Assembly: GCA_030627585.1 (NCBI GenBank)
Contig: DAOURU010000029.1
Coordinates: 1-9,244 of the forward strand
Length of the DNA stretch: 9,244 bases
DNA from: Bacillota bacterium
GTDB lineage: Bacteria > Bacillota > DSM-12270 > Thermacetogeniales > Thermacetogeniaceae
Direction: 5' to 3'
Positions 6,055 to 9,244 of this stretch are shown here, piece by piece (within the stretch, counting starts at the first letter, position 1; every line of letters begins with the position of its first letter). Under the pieces are notes generated by a model. That model did no database searches. It was given only the letters and a program-made list of their open reading frames with translations, and had not been told where the DNA came from. Both the position numbers and the translations under genes were made by a program.

Positions 6055-8589
6055 ATGCCGCCGCTTGTTTTAATCACCTTCGCCTTTGGGGTGGGTGCGG
6101 CCCTGACGCATGCGGGTGTGTTTATCACAACCGCCGGGGGTCTGGCTGCGGCCTTTATTTTTTTGGCCGGTGCGATTTTTAGCTACTGGCGCGGGAGGCG
6201 AGAGACCCCTCTTTTTCTTCTTCTCTGCTTTGGTTTTGGAGGGTATACCTGGGCGGCGCTCCACCAGGCGGCTGTTCTTCCCCCGGAACTCGAACCCTTC
6301 TTAACCCATTACGTCAAAATTCAAGGCACCATTGCAGGACGGCCCGTCATTTATGCCAACCGGGCTGTCTTTACAGTGAAAGATCCTTCCGTTGCACTCG
6401 GCAGGGAAGCCTGGCGCGGCCCTGCGAAGGTCCAGATTGTTTATTACTTCCCTGTTGGGCGGGACGCCGTGAATGGGCCACCGGAGGTGCTTCAGGAGGG
6501 GGGTGGCCGGGAGGGGGATGAAAGCGGCAAGCGGGAAAAAGGAGCAGTTGGAATTAAAAAGCTGCTTCCGGGTGACAGGGTCATGGTGCAGGGACGCTTT
6601 GACCTCCCTCCGAAAGCGGGAAACCCGGGGGATTTCGATTACCGGGATTACCTGGCCCGCCGCGGCATCGTCGCCCAGATAAAAGCCCGCAGCCCCCCGG
6701 TCGTTCTTGAGAGCGGCCGGCCCGGGGCGCGCGATCTTCTCCCTCGTCTTTTTGCTGCTGCGAGGTTGCGGGTTGCAAGGGGAATTGACAGGTTCTTACC
6801 CCAAGATCAGGCCTCTTTTTTGAAAGGGATTCTCCTGGGAGCAAAGGAAGAGATTACCCCAGAGGACCGGGATGTTTACCGGCGCACCGGGGTCATGCAC
6901 CTTTTTGCCGTTTCCGGGCTTCATTTGGGTTTTGTGCTTTTCTTTTTTCTTTCTCTCGCCGGGCTGCTCCGTTCCGGGCGCGGTTTTACCTTTTTTTTGG
7001 CAGCCGCCGGTCTTTTGAGCTATGCCGCTTTGATTGGGTTTCCTCCTTCAGCCGCGAGGGCGTCAGTGATGGGTCTGGCCGGAACGGCGGCTTACCTGTG
7101 GCACCGGCGGAAAGATCTGCTCGCTTCCCTTGCCCTTGCTGCTTTTGTAATGCTTGTCTTTAATCCGGGAGCGCTTTTCGAGCCGGGATTCCAGCTCTCC
7201 TTTGCGGCAGCGTGGGGGATTATCTACCTTGCCGGCCCCCTGGGCCTCTATCTTCCCCTCCCCCGCGGTTGGAAAGAGGTTGTCACCGTTCCCCTTGCGG
7301 CTCAACTGGCGTTGCTCCCTTTACTGGCCCTTTATTTTCAGCAGGTTCCTTTTTTAAGCTTAATTGCTAATATTCTCGTGGTTCCTGTTGCGGGTTTGGT
7401 TGTGAACCTGGGTTTGGCCGGAATGATTCTTGCTCTTCTTCATCAAGGGCTGGCAGGTCCTTTTTTCATTGCTGCTGGCGCCCTGACGCTGCCGGTGCAA
7501 GGGATGCTCGACCTTCTTGCCAGGGTTCCGGGCGGAACCTTGGCCGCCCCGGCCCCCTCCTGGCTCTTTGTAGCTGCCTGGTTTGCGCTCCTGACGCTTT
7601 TTGGCTGGAGCACCCGCAGCGGGATCGAGGTATCTTTTCCCCATTTCCGCTTCCGCGCGCCTGCCCGCCGCTGGCTGCTCCCCTCCCTGCTGGGGCTCAT
7701 CCTGGCGGCGTTCTGCCTGTACTGGGGGCCGGCTCTGGGCGGCGCCCCAGGCCTGCTCCGGGTTACCTTTTTAAATGTCGGACAGGGGGATTGCATCCTG
7801 GTGGAAACACCGGGGGGCGGCAAGATGCTGGTAGACGGCGGAGGGAAGCCTGCCTTCAGCAGCTCCTCTTTCGACCCGGGGCGGGAGGTTGTCGTTCCTT
7901 ACCTCGCCCGCCGGGGGATCCGCCGCCTCGACCTTGCAGTCAATTCCCACCCTCATGAAGACCACCTGGGAGGTTTACTGGCGGTGTTTGAAAATGTAAA
8001 AGTAAAAGAAGCGGTTGCTCCTCCTGTCGCCCACCCCACTCCTCTGTGGCTGAAATTCGAGGCCTTGCTCGAGGAGAAGGGGATTCCTTTGCACCGGGTA
8101 AGGGCGGGAGCGGCTTTGCGTCTCGACCCGGAAGTAGAAATGCGCGTCCTCCATCCTCCGCTCCGGCTTCTCACGGGGACGCGGAGCGATCTGAACAACA
8201 ACTCTCTCGTCCTGCACATCAGATACGGGAAAATTGCTTTTCTGCTGGCCGGCGACATTGAAAAGGAAGGGATGGCGGCTCTGGTTGCGGGTGTGCAAGA
8301 GGGTGGACAAACCCGAGAATTATTCCCTGCCGCGGTTCTTAAGGCGCCCCACCACGGGAGTACCGCCGGGATTGATTTGGAATTCGCCCGGCTCGTCCGT
8401 CCGCAGGTGGTCGTGATCTCTGTCGGCCCCAATCCCTTCGGCCACCCCTCTCCTGAATTTTTAAAGTTCTGGCAGGAGCAGAAGGCAACCGTGCTTCGCA
8501 CTGATTCGCGGGGGGCGATTACCTTTGAGACGGACGGAAAGGAGCTTTTTTTAAAAACCGGGTATCCCGGTCATGTTTTCCGTCGCTGA
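6055..8589 (+). CDS. comEC: ComEC/Rec2 DNA-uptake channel protein with metallo-beta-lactamase domain
   Basis: Polytopic membrane protein (844 aa) that carries single-stranded DNA into the cell during natural transformation. It starts with two membrane helices (about 1-55), then an OB-like DUF4131 region with the NPGDFDYRDYLARRGI signature (about 193-208). The competence domain is multi-helical (about 270-520) with GVMHLFAVSGLHLG near 279-292. A beta-lactamase-like domain begins at LNVGQGD (about 573) and has the metal motif S631-H-P-H-E-D-H637, AGDI, and APHHGS (H766, H767). All nuclease-type metal residues I can check are present, so the domain may be active. Length is normal and the frame is intact. 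The start ATG at 6055 has only a weak purine site (AGAG) and lies 12 bases after htrA, so expression may depend on coupling. A charged, Gly-rich stretch (about residues 139-168) interrupts the N-terminal domain. Confidence 0.94.
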   Translation: MPPLVLITFAFGVGAALTHAGVFITTAGGLAAAFIFLAGAIFSYWRGRRETPLFLLLCFGFGGYTWAALHQAAVLPPELEPFLTHYVKIQGTIAGRPVIYANRAVFTVKDPSVALGREAWRGPAKVQIVYYFPVGRDAVNGPPEVLQEGGGREGDESGKREKGAVGIKKLLPGDRVMVQGRFDLPPKAGNPGDFDYRDYLARRGIVAQIKARSPPVVLESGRPGARDLLPRLFAAARLRVARGIDRFLPQDQASFLKGILLGAKEEITPEDRDVYRRTGVMHLFAVSGLHLGFVLFFFLSLAGLLRSGRGFTFFLAAAGLLSYAALIGFPPSAARASVMGLAGTAAYLWHRRKDLLASLALAAFVMLVFNPGALFEPGFQLSFAAAWGIIYLAGPLGLYLPLPRGWKEVVTVPLAAQLALLPLLALYFQQVPFLSLIANILVVPVAGLVVNLGLAGMILALLHQGLAGPFFIAAGALTLPVQGMLDLLARVPGGTLAAPAPSWLFVAAWFALLTLFGWSTRSGIEVSFPHFRFRAPARRWLLPSLLGLILAAFCLYWGPALGGAPGLLRVTFLNVGQGDCILVETPGGGKMLVDGGGKPAFSSSSFDPGREVVVPYLARRGIRRLDLAVNSHPHEDHLGGLLAVFENVKVKEAVAPPVAHPTPLWLKFEALLEEKGIPLHRVRAGAALRLDPEVEMRVLHPPLRLLTGTRSDLNNNSLVLHIRYGKIAFLLAGDIEKEGMAALVAGVQEGGQTRELFPAAVLKAPHHGSTAGIDLEFARLVRPQVVVISVGPNPFGHPSPEFLKFWQEQKATVLRTDSRGAITFETDGKELFLKTGYPGHVFRR
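8557..8571 (-). terminator. Possible minus-strand terminator hairpin embedded in the comEC 3' end
   Basis: ACCGGG (8557-8562), a 3-base loop and CCCGGT (8566-8571) form a perfect 6-bp stem. Read on the minus strand it is followed directly by TTTTTAA, the form of a short intrinsic terminator. It sits about 10 bases downstream of the conserved end of the phosphofructokinase-like remnant on that strand, which is where that gene would need a terminator. On the + strand the same bases code for the last residues of ComEC, and the T tract after the hairpin is only four bases and not adjacent. A 6-bp stem is marginal, so this could be coding sequence by chance. Confidence 0.45.
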
Positions 8590-8767
8590 AGCTGATCCCG
8601 ATGGCGCGGGCTTCGTGGACATGCTGGCCCTCCGGGGGAACGCGGGAAGGTCGTCTGGTTGCCTCCGCAAGCGAGACCGCAGTGATTTCCTGTCCTTTCA
8701 GGGCCGCCATCAGGCCGAAACGCCCTTCCAGGGCCAGTTTGGCTGCGGCAACGCCGAAGCGGGTGGC
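8582..8767 (-). pseudogene. C-terminal remnant of a 6-phosphofructokinase gene
   Basis: Sixty-two consecutive in-frame codons on the minus strand read like the C-terminus of a PfkA-type 6-phosphofructokinase (fructose-6-phosphate phosphorylation in glycolysis). They run ATRFGVAAAKLALEGRFG, then LMAALKGQEITAVSLAEA, then ARAIGISFSD. Family members have ATRFG, a G-x-F/Y-G-x-M-x-AL-x-G-x-x-I turn and V-x-L-x-EA at matching places, and some end in a GISFGD-like tail. A full enzyme is about 320-370 aa. Here the resemblance stops sharply upstream of 8767, where the active-site and substrate-binding parts should be, and the bases beyond belong to the leader of the next + strand gene. No stop codon follows the tail at once; the frame runs on into comEC antisense. 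The identification is from memory of family motifs. No start codon or ribosome site suggests it is expressed. Confidence 0.68.
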
Positions 8768-8868
8768 AAATAAATAAGTTCCAATTTGCGGGGAAAGAGC
8801 ATAAGTTAAAGGGAGGAGAATTCGGGGGCTCCAGGGCCCCGTACTTTTCTTTATCAGGAGGAGATAAG
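8590..8868. other. Intergenic region between comEC and the 112-aa gene
   Basis: No intact gene is supported on either strand. It holds the phosphofructokinase-like remnant (minus strand, up to 8767) and then about 100 bases of A-rich leader for the following gene. The leader contains three copies of ATAAGTT (8774-8780, 8801-8807, 8864-8870), an SD-like AAAGGGAGGAG (8808-8818) with no start codon at usable distance, and a GC hairpin. I could not identify a convincing -35/-10 pair here. Confidence 0.6.
8825..8840 (+). terminator. GC-rich hairpin before the 112-aa gene (possible weak terminator or leader structure)
   Basis: GGGGC (8825-8829) pairs with GCCCC (8836-8840), extendable by a T-G pair to leave a CCAG loop. 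A T-rich stretch (TTTTCTTT, 8845-8852) follows after a 4-base gap. It could be an inefficient terminator for the comEC transcript or a structure in the leader of the next gene, 16 bases before its ribosome site. The stem is short and the T tract offset, so either role is tentative. Confidence 0.35.
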
Positions 8869-9207
8869 TTGGGCGAATTTAATTTTATGGAAATCTTTCG
8901 GCAGTTGCAGTCTTCCGGATTGCCGTCGGATGTCTCTAAAATCGGCGAGTTTCTCCGCTCCTCAGGCGTTTCCCCGGATAATCCGGAAGCCATGAAGGAG
9001 TTCCTGCAACGAATGGGTCTGGACGAGCAGGGAGTTGAAAAAAAGGAAGATATCATTTCCTTGATCAACCAGATGACCGCCGGCTTGAGCACTGAAATGC
9101 GCCAGCAGGTTTTCCAGATCATCGAACAGATACTGGAGCAGTTGGACTGCGGGGAGCTGCCCCAGGAAATCGCAGAATTTCTCGCGCAGTGGAAAAATGC
9201 CGAATAA
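8869..9207 (+). CDS. Hypothetical small acidic helical protein (112 aa)
   Basis: I do not recognise this protein. It starts at TTG 8869, supported by a strong AGGAGGAG site (8856-8863) 5 bases upstream; the in-frame ATG at 8887 is too far from that site. The product is cytoplasmic-looking, with no signal peptide or membrane segment. It is predicted by eye to be mostly amphipathic alpha-helix: MEIFRQLQSSGLP, KIGEFLRSSGVSP, AMKEFLQRMGLDE, DIISLINQMTAGLS, VFQIIEQILEQL, EIAEFLAQW. It is rich in Glu and Gln and has one Cys. The first two helix-turn units (FRQLQSSGLP and GEFLRSSGVS) look loosely repeated. Codon use and the ribosome site suggest a real gene. A protein-protein interaction or regulatory role would be speculation. 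It may form its own unit because a remnant and a hairpin separate it from comEC. Confidence 0.75.
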   Translation: MGEFNFMEIFRQLQSSGLPSDVSKIGEFLRSSGVSPDNPEAMKEFLQRMGLDEQGVEKKEDIISLINQMTAGLSTEMRQQVFQIIEQILEQLDCGELPQEIAEFLAQWKNAE

Positions 9208-9214
9208 GAAAAGG

Positions 9215-9234
9215 GGACAGGCATCTTTTTCAAA
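9215..9234 (+). repeat. Possible dispersed-repeat motif at the window edge (GGGGACAGGC type)
   Basis: Right after the last gene the sequence reads GGGGACAGGCATCTTTTTC. This resembles the GGGGACAGGCACC-TTTTT type motif I recall from many Firmicute and deltaproteobacterial genomes, where it lies near IS200/Y1-type (REP-associated) transposases or as scattered copies. Only one copy is in the window and no transposase is visible, so this rests on memory of the motif alone. Confidence 0.35.
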
Positions 9235-9244
9235 AAACGAAAAA

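Noticed and set aside
7953..8501. 182-codon minus-strand frame opposite the ComEC beta-lactamase domain
   Set aside because: Ser/Arg-rich shadow of a coding strand whose metal-binding motifs are intact.
8573..8773. 66-codon + strand frame after comEC
   Set aside because: It has no ribosome site and is exactly antisense to the phosphofructokinase-like remnant, which explains its open frame.
8571..9233. 220-codon minus-strand frame spanning the 112-aa gene and the pfk remnant
   Set aside because: It reads the remnant in a different frame from the phosphofructokinase-like one, and lies opposite a gene with a strong SD on the + strand; no family resemblance.

Overview
The window looks like ordinary chromosome of an anaerobic, probably thermophilic or syntrophic/acetogenic Firmicute (Clostridia in the broad sense; a Moorella-, Thermacetogenium- or Desulfotomaculum-like relative is an inference). 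The reasons are strong purine-rich Shine-Dalgarno sites at most genes, use of GTG and TTG starts, a ferredoxin-linked energy-converting hydrogenase, and a TatA/HtrA/ComEC set. Nearly all coding is on the + strand and densely packed. No tRNA, rRNA, CRISPR array or intact transposon was seen.

Positions 3-4230 hold an Ech-type (group 4) membrane [NiFe] hydrogenase operon in the order echA-B-C-D-E-F, with echA cut by the left edge. EchA and EchB are the ion-pumping membrane arm. EchC (small subunit), EchD, EchE (NiFe large subunit) and EchF (2x[4Fe-4S] ferredoxin-like) form the cytoplasmic arm. Together they would couple reduced ferredoxin + H+ <-> H2 to ion translocation. Genes overlap or abut, and the operon ends in a clear rho-independent terminator at 4260-4294. 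In the sequence as given, echA carries a frameshift at an A6 run near 358-363, either a homopolymer error or a real lesion.

Positions 4295-8589 hold a second transcription unit: a sigma-A-like promoter, tatA (Tat translocase pore protein with a long Pro/Gln/Glu-rich tail), an htrA/degP-type membrane-anchored serine protease with one PDZ domain, and a full-length comEC (DNA-uptake channel with a C-terminal metallo-beta-lactamase domain). All are cell-envelope functions, but the sequence does not show that they work together.

Positions 8590-8868 contain no intact gene. On the minus strand they carry a 62-codon, in-frame remnant resembling the C-terminus of 6-phosphofructokinase, cut off at its 5' side and convergent with comEC. 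A small unrecognised gene (TTG start, strong SD, 112 aa, helical, acidic) follows at 8869-9207. The last bases resemble a GGGGACAGGC-type motif recalled from REP-like dispersed repeats. I found no convincing new biological system. The items most worth a second look are the echA frameshift, the phosphofructokinase remnant and the small unknown protein.
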